From assembly GCA_007133115.1 (NCBI GenBank), contig SLNI01000034.1, positions 1-9,101 of the forward strand: 9,101 bases of DNA, read 5' to 3'. Positions 1 to 7,121 of this stretch are shown piece by piece. The stretch is from Thioalkalivibrio sp. (GTDB lineage Bacteria > Pseudomonadota > Gammaproteobacteria > Ectothiorhodospirales > Ectothiorhodospiraceae). The first letter of the stretch is position 1, and every line of letters begins with the position of its first letter. The notes under the pieces are model-generated. The model worked only from the letters and a program-made list of their open reading frames with translations, made no database searches and had not been told where the DNA came from. Position numbers and translations under genes: made by a program.

Positions 1-261
1 CGCATCAAGCTGCGGTATGCCCACCAGGGTGGCCGGAACCCGCCCGTCATCATCATCCACGGCAACCAGACCGATGCCCTGCCGTCGGCCTACAAGCGCT
101 TTCTCGAAAACTTCTTCCGCCGGCACCTGAGTCTTGTCGGGACACCCCTGCGCCTGGAATTCAAGAGCGGCAAGAATCCGTTCGCCGGTCGCCGGAACGT
201 GTTGACCGAGCGCCAGAAGACCAAGCGAAAGCGTCTGCTGCGCCACGTGAAGGGCCGCTAG
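1..261 (+). CDS. der: Ribosome biogenesis GTPase Der (EngA), C-terminal fragment
   Basis: This is the 3' end of der, open at the left edge; 86 residues and a TAG stop are visible. Der is an essential tandem-GTPase protein that assists late 50S ribosomal subunit assembly. What is visible is the C-terminal KH-like domain that follows the two G domains. It shows the family pattern [12 protein letters not shown], then a helix [15 protein letters not shown], then [15 protein letters not shown], and it ends in a strongly basic tail ([18 protein letters not shown]), as in other Der proteins that contact rRNA. The GTPase motifs lie outside the window, so their integrity cannot be judged. The next gene starts only 6 bases after the stop, which points to co-transcription. 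Confidence 0.95.
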   Translation, partial: RIKLRYAHQGGRNPPVIIIHGNQTDALPSAYKRFLENFFRRHLSLVGTPLRLEFKSGKNPFAGRRNVLTERQKTKRKRLLRHVKGR

Positions 262-267
262 AACTCG

Positions 268-1434
268 ATGCCGAGGCTGTCCGCGCGGGCCCACGCGATG
301 GAACCGTTTCGGGTCATGCAGGTGCTTGCGGACGCCCATGCGCTGGAGGCGCGCGGTGCGGACGTGATCCATCTCGAGGTGGGTGAACCCGACTTCGCGA
401 CACCGGAAAACATTGTCGAAGCGGGCCGCCGCGCGCTCGCGGGTGGTCGTGTCCGCTATACGGCCGCGCAGGGAACGGCCGATTTGCGGTCCGGCATTGC
501 CGCCGACTATGCTCGGGAGTACGGGCTCTCGCTGGATCCCGAGCGCGTGGTGATCACGGCTGGAGCCTCCGCGGGCATACTCCTGGCGCTGGCTGCGGCG
601 ACGGATGCGGGGGATCGGGTACTTCTGCCGGACCCTGGCTACGCCTGCAACCGACAGTTCGTCACGGCGCTGGGCGCGTTGCCTGTCCTGCTTCCAGTAC
701 CGCCCGAGCAGGGATTTCAGCCCACCGCGCAACAGGTGGCGGCCGCCTGGACTTCCGACACCCGGGCATTGATGCTGGCGTCGCCCGCGAACCCGACCGG
801 GACCGTCTTGGATCCGGACGAGCTGGTCGCGATTGCCGAGGTGGTGCGGGCACGGGGCGGTGTGCTGATCGTGGACGAGATCTACGGTCGCCTCGTGTTC
901 GATCAGGCGCCGCGTACGGCGCTCTCGGCGATTCCCGACGCGATCATCGTCAACAGCTTCTCCAAATACTACGCGATGACCGGTTGGCGGCTTGGCTGGA
1001 TGGTCGTGCCGGAGGCTTGGGTCGAGCCGGTGCGCAGGCTGGCACAGAACCTTTTCGTGGCGCCGTCGACACTCGCTCAGGCGGCCGCTCTCGCCGCGTT
1101 CGAACCCGACACCGAAGCCCTGTTGCAGGCTCGCGTTCGGGAGTTGGCCGCGCGTCGGGACTTCCTGCTCCAGGCTTTGCCGGGGCTCGGTCTGCCGGTT
1201 CGCGCACGGCCCGAGGGTGCGTTCTACATCTACACCGACAGCAGAATCCATGGCGAGAACTCGGAGGATCTCTGTCGACGGATCCTGAACGAAGCCGGCG
1301 TCGCGCTTACCCCGGGTACCGATTTCAGTCCGATCTCGGGCGTCGGTCACCTTCGCATCGCCTATACCCAGCCCCTGGTCCGACTGAAGGCAGCGGTGGT
1401 GCGTCTGCACGCCCTGTTCTCTCGCGGGGGTTGA
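268..1434 (+). CDS. Class I/II PLP-dependent aminotransferase (aspartate aminotransferase family)
   Basis: A fold-type I aminotransferase of 388 residues, the usual length. Signatures seen in order: GEPDFATP near the N-terminus, the PANPTG loop (Asn175), VDEIYG with the pyridine-nitrogen-binding Asp203 and Tyr206, the NSFSK motif with the Schiff-base Lys233, TGWRLGW with the phosphate-binding Arg241, and a C-terminal HLRIAY with Arg363, the expected substrate alpha-carboxylate ligand. All catalytic residues are present, so it should be active in the cytoplasm. The amino-acid substrate cannot be read from sequence: alanine, aspartate, aromatic or N-acyl-aminopimelate transamination are all possible. 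The ATG at 268 lies 6 bases after the der stop. An in-frame ATG at 298 (MEPFRVM) is an alternative, since the family commonly begins conserved sequence there. There is no strong Shine-Dalgarno for either, so coupling to der is likely. Confidence 0.92.
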   Translation: MPRLSARAHAMEPFRVMQVLADAHALEARGADVIHLEVGEPDFATPENIVEAGRRALAGGRVRYTAAQGTADLRSGIAADYAREYGLSLDPERVVITAGASAGILLALAAATDAGDRVLLPDPGYACNRQFVTALGALPVLLPVPPEQGFQPTAQQVAAAWTSDTRALMLASPANPTGTVLDPDELVAIAEVVRARGGVLIVDEIYGRLVFDQAPRTALSAIPDAIIVNSFSKYYAMTGWRLGWMVVPEAWVEPVRRLAQNLFVAPSTLAQAAALAAFEPDTEALLQARVRELAARRDFLLQALPGLGLPVRARPEGAFYIYTDSRIHGENSEDLCRRILNEAGVALTPGTDFSPISGVGHLRIAYTQPLVRLKAAVVRLHALFSRGG

Positions 1435-1483
1435 GGCCTCTATCCGGGCGTCGAGGGTGCGCCGTCGGCGGCCCGGGCACGGG

Positions 1484-3298
1484 TCAAACGTCGGTGTAGT
1501 CCGCGTACATGGCTTCGACCTTGTCCTTCAGGCTGACCGCGATGCGTTCGCGCTTCATCTTGAGCGTCGGGGTGAGCAGGCCGTCATCGACCGTCCAGCC
1601 CTTACGCAGCGGCGTAAGGCGTCGGACCCGCGCGTAGCCGGGAAAATCCTTGAGTTGCCGTTGCACGCGGGTCAACAGGCTGCGTTCGACGAATCGGCTG
1701 TTCAGGTCTTCGTCGCTCTCGGGGTCTACATCGAGTTCACGCGCAAACTCGGACCAGAGGTCGCGGTTCAGCACCACGAGCGCGGAGAGGAAGGGTCTTC
1801 CCTCACCGATGACCATCACCTGGTCGAACAACGGTTCCAGCTGGATCGCCATTTCCATGTCTGCGGGCGGCAGTTTCTCACCGTTGCCCAGCACGATGAT
1901 GTCCTTGATCCGGCCGGTGATGAATACGTATCCCTGTTCGTCCACACGGGCCTTGTCGCCGGTGTGCAGCCAGCCTTCCCCGTCGATGGCCGCCGCAGTC
2001 GCCTCGGGATTGTCCCAGTAGCCCAGCATGACTGAGGGGCTCCGGGTCAGGAGCTCATCCTGACTGCCGATGCGGATTTCCACCCCCTCCATGGGTTTCC
2101 CGATCGAAGCGGGGAGGTTCGAGTCCGGGCAGTTCACGGAGACAACAGGACTGGCCTCGGTAAGACCGTACCCATGGTAGACGGGCAGTCCCAGCCCGAT
2201 GAAGAACCGGGCGATCGTGGGGGGTAGCGGTGCTCCGCCACAGACCGCAAAAGTGAGCCGCCCTCCGAGCCGCTGGAGCACCTTGTCCGCGACCAGTTTC
2301 CGCAGCAGCGGCCAGAACAGGAAACCCAGGGATCGCGACGCGCGGCCCTGCTGGTGTTCGAAACGTCGCCATCCGACGTTGACGGTCGCCTGAAACAGCA
2401 TGCGGGCGACCCGGGATTTCTGGCGCAGACCCGCCTGGATCTTCGCGTAGACGCTCTCGTAGATTCGCGGGACGGAGATCAGCACGGTGGGCTTGATGGT
2501 CTTCAGATCTTCCGCCAGCTGCGGGATGGAGCGCGCGAAGGCGACCTCGGCGCCCAGCAGCATCGGCAGGAAGCAACCCGCGGTGCGCTCCAGCGTGTGG
2601 GACAGCGGCAGGAAGGACAGGAACACGTCCTGGTCCCCCAGTGGGCCGCATTTCGACGCTGCGTGCGCGTTGAACAGGATATTGCGGTGCGAGAGCATCA
2701 CGCCCTTGGAGCGACCGGTCGTGCCCGAGGTGTAGACGATGGTCGCGAGCGCATCCGGCTCCAGGGCGCGCGTCACCAGTTCCCCGTGGAGTCCGAACTG
2801 CCAGTCTGCGGCCGAGATGAGCCGGTGGTCGAACGGCAGGGATTCGTCATCGATGGCGTGCAGCGAAACGATACGCTGGAGGCTCTTCAGTTCCGCGCGC
2901 ACGGGCAGCAGGCGCTGCCACTGGTTTCCGCCCTCGATCAGCAGCAGTTTCACCCCGGCCTGTTCGAGAATGTACGCAATGTTCTCGGCGCGATCGTCCG
3001 TGTACAGGGGCACGGTGACCAGGCCCAGACCCAGTGCCGCCTGGTCGAAAGTGATCCACTCGCGGCAGTTGCGGAGCATCATGGCCACCCGGTCGCCCGG
3101 TTCGAGACCGTCCCGATCCATGGCGACCTGCCAGCGGCTGACCTCGTGCGCGACGTCGGACCATGTACAGCCCACCCAGTCCCCGTTTGCATGGTCGAAC
3201 TGGCGGTAGGCGGTCTTGTCGGGTGTGGCAAGAACGCGGTCTCGGAAGAGACCCGAAAGTGTTCCAGCCGACGCAGGCGTGATCACGGATTGGGTCAT
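1484..3298 (-). CDS. Long-chain acyl-CoA synthetase (AMP-forming)
   Basis: An ANL-superfamily adenylating enzyme of 604 residues that activates fatty acids with ATP and CoA to acyl-CoA, through acyl-AMP. Visible motifs: the P-loop YTSGTTGRSKG (189-199), VPRIYE (276-281), the adenine-binding GYGLTEASP (376-384), HTGD (445-448), the hinge region GRIKDIIVLGNGEKLPP (462-478) and TPTLKMKR with Lys580 as the probable catalytic C-domain lysine. Size and the GNGEKLPP motif match the ~600-residue long-chain synthetase type (FadD15/eukaryotic ACSL-like) rather than classical E. coli FadD. There is no signal peptide or clear membrane anchor. The ATG at 3298 overlaps the stop of a possible 35-codon ORF as ATGA, and the preceding Shine-Dalgarno (GGAG about 13 bases upstream) is weak. 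It is the last gene of the minus-strand train and converges on the aminotransferase, 49 bases away. Chain-length preference is unknown. Confidence 0.95.
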   Translation of the reverse strand: MTQSVITPASAGTLSGLFRDRVLATPDKTAYRQFDHANGDWVGCTWSDVAHEVSRWQVAMDRDGLEPGDRVAMMLRNCREWITFDQAALGLGLVTVPLYTDDRAENIAYILEQAGVKLLLIEGGNQWQRLLPVRAELKSLQRIVSLHAIDDESLPFDHRLISAADWQFGLHGELVTRALEPDALATIVYTSGTTGRSKGVMLSHRNILFNAHAASKCGPLGDQDVFLSFLPLSHTLERTAGCFLPMLLGAEVAFARSIPQLAEDLKTIKPTVLISVPRIYESVYAKIQAGLRQKSRVARMLFQATVNVGWRRFEHQQGRASRSLGFLFWPLLRKLVADKVLQRLGGRLTFAVCGGAPLPPTIARFFIGLGLPVYHGYGLTEASPVVSVNCPDSNLPASIGKPMEGVEIRIGSQDELLTRSPSVMLGYWDNPEATAAAIDGEGWLHTGDKARVDEQGYVFITGRIKDIIVLGNGEKLPPADMEMAIQLEPLFDQVMVIGEGRPFLSALVVLNRDLWSEFARELDVDPESDEDLNSRFVERSLLTRVQRQLKDFPGYARVRRLTPLRKGWTVDDGLLTPTLKMKRERIAVSLKDKVEAMYADYTDV

Positions 3299-3402
3299 GA
3301 GGCTCGTCGAACTCCAGTCAATACCGATCGAAATCGATCAAAATCAGTCACAGACCCGACATGGTGCAACAGTTGCGCAAGGGCTTCCAGTAGGCGATTC
3401 AT
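3295..3402 (-). CDS. Possible 35-residue small ORF linking the transporter and acyl-CoA synthetase genes
   Basis: The reverse strand between the NicO-family gene and the acyl-CoA synthetase is open for exactly 35 codons. Its ATG overlaps the upstream TGA as ATGA (3402-3399), and its own TGA overlaps the downstream ATG as ATGA (3298-3295). The peptide starts MNRLLEALAQLLHHV and ends VLTGVRRAS; the first half could form an amphipathic helix, the tail is basic, and I recognise no family. For it: the double stop/start overlap matches the style of the other junctions in this operon. Against it: only about 13 of 34 codons after ATG end in G or C, four are CGA, and the Shine-Dalgarno is weak (AGG only 3 bases before ATG). 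It may act only as a coupling or leader ORF, or be chance. Confidence 0.35.
   Translation of the reverse strand: MNRLLEALAQLLHHVGSVTDFDRFRSVLTGVRRAS
3326..3345. promoter_or_regulatory. Tandem 10-bp repeat with internal dyad, operator-like
   Basis: Two adjacent copies of GATCRAAATC, 9 of 10 bases identical, lie at 3326-3335 and 3336-3345, one helical turn apart. The same stretch contains the inverted repeat GATCG-AAAT-CGATC (3326-3339). The hexamer CAGTCA flanks it on both sides at 3315-3320 and 3345-3350, exactly 30 bases apart. It lies roughly 28-48 bases upstream of the acyl-CoA synthetase ATG and is visibly more AT-rich than its surroundings. This looks like a transcription-factor site that could control an internal promoter. 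I could not place convincing -35/-10 boxes, and it does not match the FadR or PsrA consensus that I know. It also lies inside the possible small ORF, so it could be coding sequence only. Confidence 0.3.
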
Positions 3403-4520
3403 AGACCTAATGGGTGACGTACAGGTTCAACCATCAGCGTACCCTGGAAAAGGGTCCAGCCGAGAAGGGCGATGACTCCACCGCCCAGAATTCCGGCGAC
3501 CGCTCCCGCATAACGCAGGCGGGAGATTCCCGTGGGCTGCAGCATGCGGACCGACCAGTCGCGCGCCTTCACCGCGAGAATGGCGAGCACGGAAACGGTC
3601 AGTGCCGTTCCCAGTGACATCGCGAGCACGGCGGCCACCCCCGCCATCCAGATCCCCAGCAGAAGCGAGACCGCCATCACCAGTACCGCGCCGGAGCAGG
3701 GTCGTATCCCCACCGCCAACACCGTCGCGAGCCAGGGACCCCGCTGGTTCGGATCCACGTAATGGGGGGTGCCGCAACCACAGTCGGAGGTGTGCACGTG
3801 GTCCGAGCCAGGGAGGCTGACCGCGTTCGGGGTCTGCTCGACCCGCCTGAATACTGCCTGGGAGGATTCGGGCTCGACGTGCGGGTGTTGCGGGGCTTCG
3901 ATCGTCGCGACCGCAGGCTCATCGCGAGGCGTCCGCCGGATGCGCCAGGCTGAACGCAGTCCCCTCAGGACCAGCCAAAGACCGAGAAGCGTCACCAGGA
4001 AAAAACTTGCAAGCTCCAGCCCACGGACCTGCCCCAGCGCGTCCCGGGCAAGCCAGCCGAGCAGGCCGGTCAGGATCAGAACGGCCCCGATCGCGGTGAC
4101 CCCCTGCATCATGGACGCCGCGATGGACAGTCCGATGCCACGGCGCAGCGTCTGCGGGTGGGTGATCAGATAGGCGCTGATCACGACCTTGCCATGCCCC
4201 GGACCCGCCGCGTGGAAGACGCCGTACAGGAAGCTCGCCAGAATCAGGATCCCCGCGGTTTGGGCGGTGGGTGCCGTGTCCAGTCGGTGCAGCGCGAGAG
4301 TGAGGCGACGATGAAGGTCGCGCTGAGTCTGGAGAACCCAGGTCGACGCGCGTTCGATCGGGGATGCCGCTGCGGCTGGGTCGGCATCGAGTGTGCCGAA
4401 AGGATCTTCGGCCATCGCGATCGGGGCGCACAGGAACAGGAACAACGCCAGAAGCACGGCCAGCCGGGGGCCGTACGTGCTCGTTTTGGGGGGGGCGGGT
4501 GTTTGGAGCCAACGACGCAT
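3399..4520 (-). CDS. NicO-family metal transporter, ZevB-like
   Basis: A polytopic inner-membrane protein of 373 residues. The N-terminus is signal-like (hydrophobic LAVLLALFLFLCAPIAMA, possible cleavage after Ala37). About six further hydrophobic segments fall near 88-104, 128-156, 168-188, 264-290, 294-317 and 337-360. The NicO/RcnA-type motifs HAAGPGHGK (103-111) and GIRPCSG (271-277) are present. Between the two membrane halves a loop (about 190-260) carries His212, His214, His241, His243, Cys247, Cys249 and His253, a likely metal-binding or sensing segment. Family members move Ni/Co, usually as exporters; the DUF1007 neighbour favours a ZevAB-like role in zinc handling, as described in Haemophilus influenzae. 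ATG 4520 was chosen because it gives the signal sequence; an upstream ATG at 4709 would overlap the DUF1007 gene. No good Shine-Dalgarno is seen, and a 47-base gap separates it from the upstream gene. Confidence 0.88.
   Translation of the reverse strand: MRRWLQTPAPPKTSTYGPRLAVLLALFLFLCAPIAMAEDPFGTLDADPAAAASPIERASTWVLQTQRDLHRRLTLALHRLDTAPTAQTAGILILASFLYGVFHAAGPGHGKVVISAYLITHPQTLRRGIGLSIAASMMQGVTAIGAVLILTGLLGWLARDALGQVRGLELASFFLVTLLGLWLVLRGLRSAWRIRRTPRDEPAVATIEAPQHPHVEPESSQAVFRRVEQTPNAVSLPGSDHVHTSDCGCGTPHYVDPNQRGPWLATVLAVGIRPCSGAVLVMAVSLLLGIWMAGVAAVLAMSLGTALTVSVLAILAVKARDWSVRMLQPTGISRLRYAGAVAGILGGGVIALLGWTLFQGTLMVEPVRHPLGL
4488..4495. repeat. Homopolymer tract G8 (C8 in coding sense) near the start of the transporter gene
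   Basis: Eight consecutive G residues on the + strand, read as C8 followed by A4 on the coding strand, cover codons 9-11 (Ala-Pro-Pro) of the NicO-family gene. Gain or loss of one base would shift the frame within 12 codons of the start. It lies in the hydrophilic region before the hydrophobic signal core, where selection on sequence is weak. It may be simply codon choice, a contingency tract or a sequencing risk. Confidence 0.6.
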
Positions 4521-4567
4521 CGGGGTGACCGGGAATGTCGCGAGGTTCGAAGGAGGGTCAGCGATCT

Positions 4568-5212
4568 TCAACGGGTGCACTGGATCAGGACGGTTTCGGC
4601 GAACCTCGCACCCAGGTTTTCGATCGTGGCCCGTTGATTGCGGTCCAGGGTCGCCGCGTAGGCCACCAGGGTTGGATCCGGACGCGGCGCCTGCAGCCGG
4701 TGTTCGCAATGTTCGCCCCCCTTCAGGTGAATCACGTCGTTGGGATCATGCAAAACCTCGATCCAGTAGGACGGATCGTAGACACGGTAGGAAAAAACAG
4801 GTTCCGCGTTGGGTCGAACGTCCGCCAGCGGCAGTTCGAAACGCAGGATCAGCCGTTGCCCTTCCCACACCAGTTCCGCTGCAGCCGCGTCTGGTATCTC
4901 AAGACGGTCCGCACCCACCAAGAATTCCGTGAAGTAGTCGTAACCGCGCAGGTTTTCCATCAACCGCGCAGCGACCATCTGCAGCGCATCCTCAAGGCTC
5001 AGTCCCGGTTTCCGATGATCGATCTCTTCCAGAAGCAGGTGGCTGTAGCTTGGATCGAAGGCCCACTCCTGGCGCATGGTGGGCAGCGTTTGCGAGGCAT
5101 CAAACGCCAAGCTGACGCGAAGGTCGATCCATGCATGCGGGTGCGCGGTGCCCGCACCCGGTGACGTCAGCGCGAACAGGAAAAGGAACCACCGGCCCGC
5201 GCGTCTGATCAT
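4568..5212 (-). CDS. DUF1007 periplasmic protein, ZevA-like
   Basis: A 214-residue protein of the DUF1007 family. An N-terminal signal peptide is evident: basic MIRRAGR, hydrophobic [10 protein letters not shown], then a probable cleavage at [10 protein letters not shown]. Cleavage there would place His24 and His26 at positions 1 and 3 of the mature protein; the HPHAW start is the family signature. Other typical elements are WAFDPSYS (50-57), YDPSYWIE (145-152), and the C-terminal [12 protein letters not shown]. In Haemophilus influenzae a DUF1007 protein (ZevA) is a periplasmic zinc binder paired with a membrane partner ZevB; here the next gene is a NicO transporter, the same pairing. The ATG at 5212 overlaps the cysS stop as ATGA, which decides the start over longer in-frame extensions into cysS. 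Zinc specificity is inferred from homology only; Ni or Co are possible. Confidence 0.88.
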   Translation of the reverse strand: MIRRAGRWFLFLFALTSPGAGTAHPHAWIDLRVSLAFDASQTLPTMRQEWAFDPSYSHLLLEEIDHRKPGLSLEDALQMVAARLMENLRGYDYFTEFLVGADRLEIPDAAAAELVWEGQRLILRFELPLADVRPNAEPVFSYRVYDPSYWIEVLHDPNDVIHLKGGEHCEHRLQAPRPDPTLVAYAATLDRNQRATIENLGARFAETVLIQCTR

Positions 5213-6615
5213 GAATCCGCCGGGGCGATGGCCTCCGCGCGTTGCCAGCGGGTTCCCTCGGCGGTGTCCTCCAGCAGAATGCCGGCGGCGGCCAGTTCGT
5301 CGCGGATGGCATCGGAACGGGCGAAATCCCGATTCTTGCGCGCTTGCCGACGGTCCTCGATCCGGGCCTCGATCCAGTCCGCCGTCGGACCTTCGGGTGC
5401 CCCGGCCTGGAACCACTCCGCGGGATCCTGCTGCAACAGGCCCAGCAACGCACCGGCCCTCAGGAGCCTCCCCTTGCAATGCGCGGCTTCCGTGGGCCCC
5501 GTGGTGGCCGCCAGCGCGTCGGACAAACGATGAAGCTCAGCGATCGCCAGGGGCGTGTTCAGGTCGTCCAGCAGTGCCGAGAACACCGGGTTGTCCGCTT
5601 CGCGCACCTCCGCCGCCGGTGTGCCGGCGTGATCGCGCAGCACGCGATAGAAGCCGTTCAGCGTGTTTCTGGCCTGTTCCAGTCCGCGTTCGGAGAAGTT
5701 CAGGGGCGCCCGGTAGTGCCGCGCCAGCAGGCCCAGGCGCAGAACCTCGCCCGGATAGACCTCGAGCAGGTCGCGCAGCAGCCGGAAATTGCCCAGTGAT
5801 TTCGACATCTTTTCACCGTCCACGGTCACGTGGCCGTTGTGCACCCAGAAGCGGGCGTACTCCGCATCGTGGGCGCCGCAGCCCTGCGCGATTTCGTTCT
5901 CGTGGTGTGGAAACACGAGGTCATGGCCACCGCCGTGAATATCGATGGTCTTGCCCAGGTGGGCCTCGATCATCGCCGAGCATTCGAGGTGCCAGCCGGG
6001 ACGCCCCTCGCCCCAGGGGCTTGGCCAGGAGGGCTCGCCGGGTTTGGAGGGTTTCCAGAGCACGAAGTCTGCAGGGTCGCGCTTGTAGTCGGCGACTTCG
6101 ACCCGTGCACCCGCCTGCATGTCGTCCAGGCTACGACCGGACAGCCGCCCGTACTCGGGATAGGAACGGACCGCATACAGCACGTGATCATCCGCGGCAT
6201 AGGCGTGACCGCGCTCGACCAGGCGCTCGATCAGCGCGATCATCTGCGGGATGTGGCCGGTGGCGCGCGGTTCGAGCGTTGGCGGCAGGGCGTCCAGTTT
6301 TGCGACATCCTCGTGGAAGGCATCGGTAAAGCGCGCGGTCAGGGTGCCGATGTCCTCGCCGTTCGCGGCAGCAGCCTGGTTGATCTTGTCATCCACGTCG
6401 GTAATGTTGCGCGCGTAGATCACGTGCTCCGCTCCGTACAGCGCCTGAAGCACGCGGAACAGCACGTCGAACACGACCACCGGCCGCCCGTTACCGATGT
6501 GCACGAAGTTGTAGACCGTCGGACCGCAGACGTACATCGTGACGCGGTCCGGGTCGCCGGGCACGAAGGGCTCGAGCTTTCCACCCAGGGTGTTGTGCAG
6601 GTAGAGCGTGTTCAT
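5209..6615 (-). CDS. cysS: Cysteinyl-tRNA synthetase
   Basis: A class I aminoacyl-tRNA synthetase of 468 residues that charges tRNA-Cys with cysteine. The catalytic zinc ligands expected from E. coli CysRS (Cys, Cys, His, Glu) are present as Cys30 (in [10 protein letters not shown]), Cys212 (in HLECSAM), His237 and Glu241 (in [10 protein letters not shown]). The signature HIGH motif reads HIGN at 39-42, a variant common in alphaproteobacterial-type CysRS, and KMSKS is intact at 269-273. [13 protein letters not shown] (197-209) and the C-terminal [14 protein letters not shown] region are also characteristic. Length is normal and no frame disruption is seen. Its ATG overlaps the hisI TGA and its TGA overlaps the DUF1007 ATG, both as ATGA, so translation of the three genes is probably coupled. 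It may be the only cysS or a second copy; the window cannot tell. Confidence 0.97.
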   Translation of the reverse strand: MNTLYLHNTLGGKLEPFVPGDPDRVTMYVCGPTVYNFVHIGNGRPVVVFDVLFRVLQALYGAEHVIYARNITDVDDKINQAAAANGEDIGTLTARFTDAFHEDVAKLDALPPTLEPRATGHIPQMIALIERLVERGHAYAADDHVLYAVRSYPEYGRLSGRSLDDMQAGARVEVADYKRDPADFVLWKPSKPGEPSWPSPWGEGRPGWHLECSAMIEAHLGKTIDIHGGGHDLVFPHHENEIAQGCGAHDAEYARFWVHNGHVTVDGEKMSKSLGNFRLLRDLLEVYPGEVLRLGLLARHYRAPLNFSERGLEQARNTLNGFYRVLRDHAGTPAAEVREADNPVFSALLDDLNTPLAIAELHRLSDALAATTGPTEAAHCKGRLLRAGALLGLLQQDPAEWFQAGAPEGPTADWIEARIEDRRQARKNRDFARSDAIRDELAAAGILLEDTAEGTRWQRAEAIAPADS

Positions 6616-7049
6616 TTCGAATCCGTGCCGTACAGGGTCTCGGGGTCGATCAGTGGATTTCCGGTGATGACCACCTCGTCACCGTCGATGCGCAGGAAGA
6701 AACAGTCCGAACGGCCGGTGTGGCAGGCGGGGCCGGTCTGGTCCACCCGCAGCAACAGGGTGTCGCCATCGCAGTCGATATACATTCCGCGCAACTGTTG
6801 AATCTGACCCGAGCTTTCCCCCTTGCGCCAGAGTTTCCCGCGGGAGCGGGAAAAGTAGCAGACCCGCCCGGTGTCGAGGGTTTCCTCCAGCGCTTCGCGG
6901 TTCATCCACGCCAGCATCAGGACTTCGCCGGTGTCGTGCTGCTGGGCGATCGCGGGGATCAGTCCGTCGGCGTTGAAACGCAGGTGGGCGAAGACCTCCG
7001 CGCGCGGAAAACGGACCCCCCGGGGTTGATTTTCGATATCCTTGAACAC
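6612..7049 (-). CDS. hisI: Phosphoribosyl-AMP cyclohydrolase (histidine biosynthesis step 3)
   Basis: HisI hydrolyses the adenine ring of phosphoribosyl-AMP to ProFAR. The 145-residue protein is monofunctional, with no HisE pyrophosphohydrolase domain. Characteristic stretches: [12 protein letters not shown] (25-36), [12 protein letters not shown] (43-54), [14 protein letters not shown] (65-78), the metal-binding IDCDGD (91-96) and [12 protein letters not shown] (107-118). Asp92, Asp94 and Asp96 fit the Mg site; Cys93, Cys109 and Cys116 fit the Zn site, all intact. I chose the GTG at 7049 because GAGAGG lies 6 bases upstream. The in-frame ATG at 7115 would add 22 basic, proline-rich residues ([13 protein letters not shown]) without a Shine-Dalgarno. 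It heads the minus-strand operon, overlaps cysS as ATGA, and is not accompanied by other his genes here. Confidence 0.93.
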   Translation of the reverse strand: MFKDIENQPRGVRFPRAEVFAHLRFNADGLIPAIAQQHDTGEVLMLAWMNREALEETLDTGRVCYFSRSRGKLWRKGESSGQIQQLRGMYIDCDGDTLLLRVDQTGPACHTGRSDCFFLRIDGDEVVITGNPLIDPETLYGTDSK

Positions 7050-7055
7050 CTGTGG

Positions 7056-7061
7056 CCTCTC
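7056..7061 (-). promoter_or_regulatory. Shine-Dalgarno that decides the hisI start
   Basis: The coding-strand sequence GAGAGG followed by a 6-base spacer precedes GTG at 7049-7047. No comparable purine tract precedes the upstream in-frame ATG at 7115. This supports the shorter, GTG-initiated protein. Confidence 0.6.
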
Positions 7062-7121
7062 GTTCGAACCGGGAATGCGCCGCCGGGAACGGTGGGTCGG
7101 TGGCGGGCGGTCCATGCGGGC

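Noticed and set aside
268..1434. Assigning the aminotransferase as the DAP-pathway enzyme (DapC/PatA)
   Set aside because: The fold-type I motifs fit many substrates and the gene is in the der unit, not with dapH; kept only as a hypothesis.
1435..1483. GC-rich inverted repeats (CGCC-GTC-GGCG, GCCCGGGC) between the convergent aminotransferase and acyl-CoA synthetase genes as a terminator
   Set aside because: Stems are only 4 bases or plain palindromes in GC-rich sequence, with no T-tract on either strand; a terminator is expected here but not supported.
2354..3475. 373-codon open frame on the + strand opposite the acyl-CoA synthetase
   Set aside because: It is antisense to a gene with full ANL motifs, has no recognisable domain, and long antisense frames are expected in GC-rich genes.
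4521..4709. Longer N-terminus for the NicO transporter starting at ATG 4709
   Set aside because: It would overlap the DUF1007 gene by about 140 bases and add a charged, proline-rich stretch before the signal sequence.
5213..5479. Longer N-terminus for the DUF1007 protein
   Set aside because: It would lie inside cysS; the ATGA overlap at 5212 gives a proper signal peptide.
5076..6801. Long + strand open frames of 417 and 323 codons opposite cysS
   Set aside because: Arg/Pro-rich or motif-free shadows of cysS, which carries intact zinc ligands and KMSKS on the other strand.
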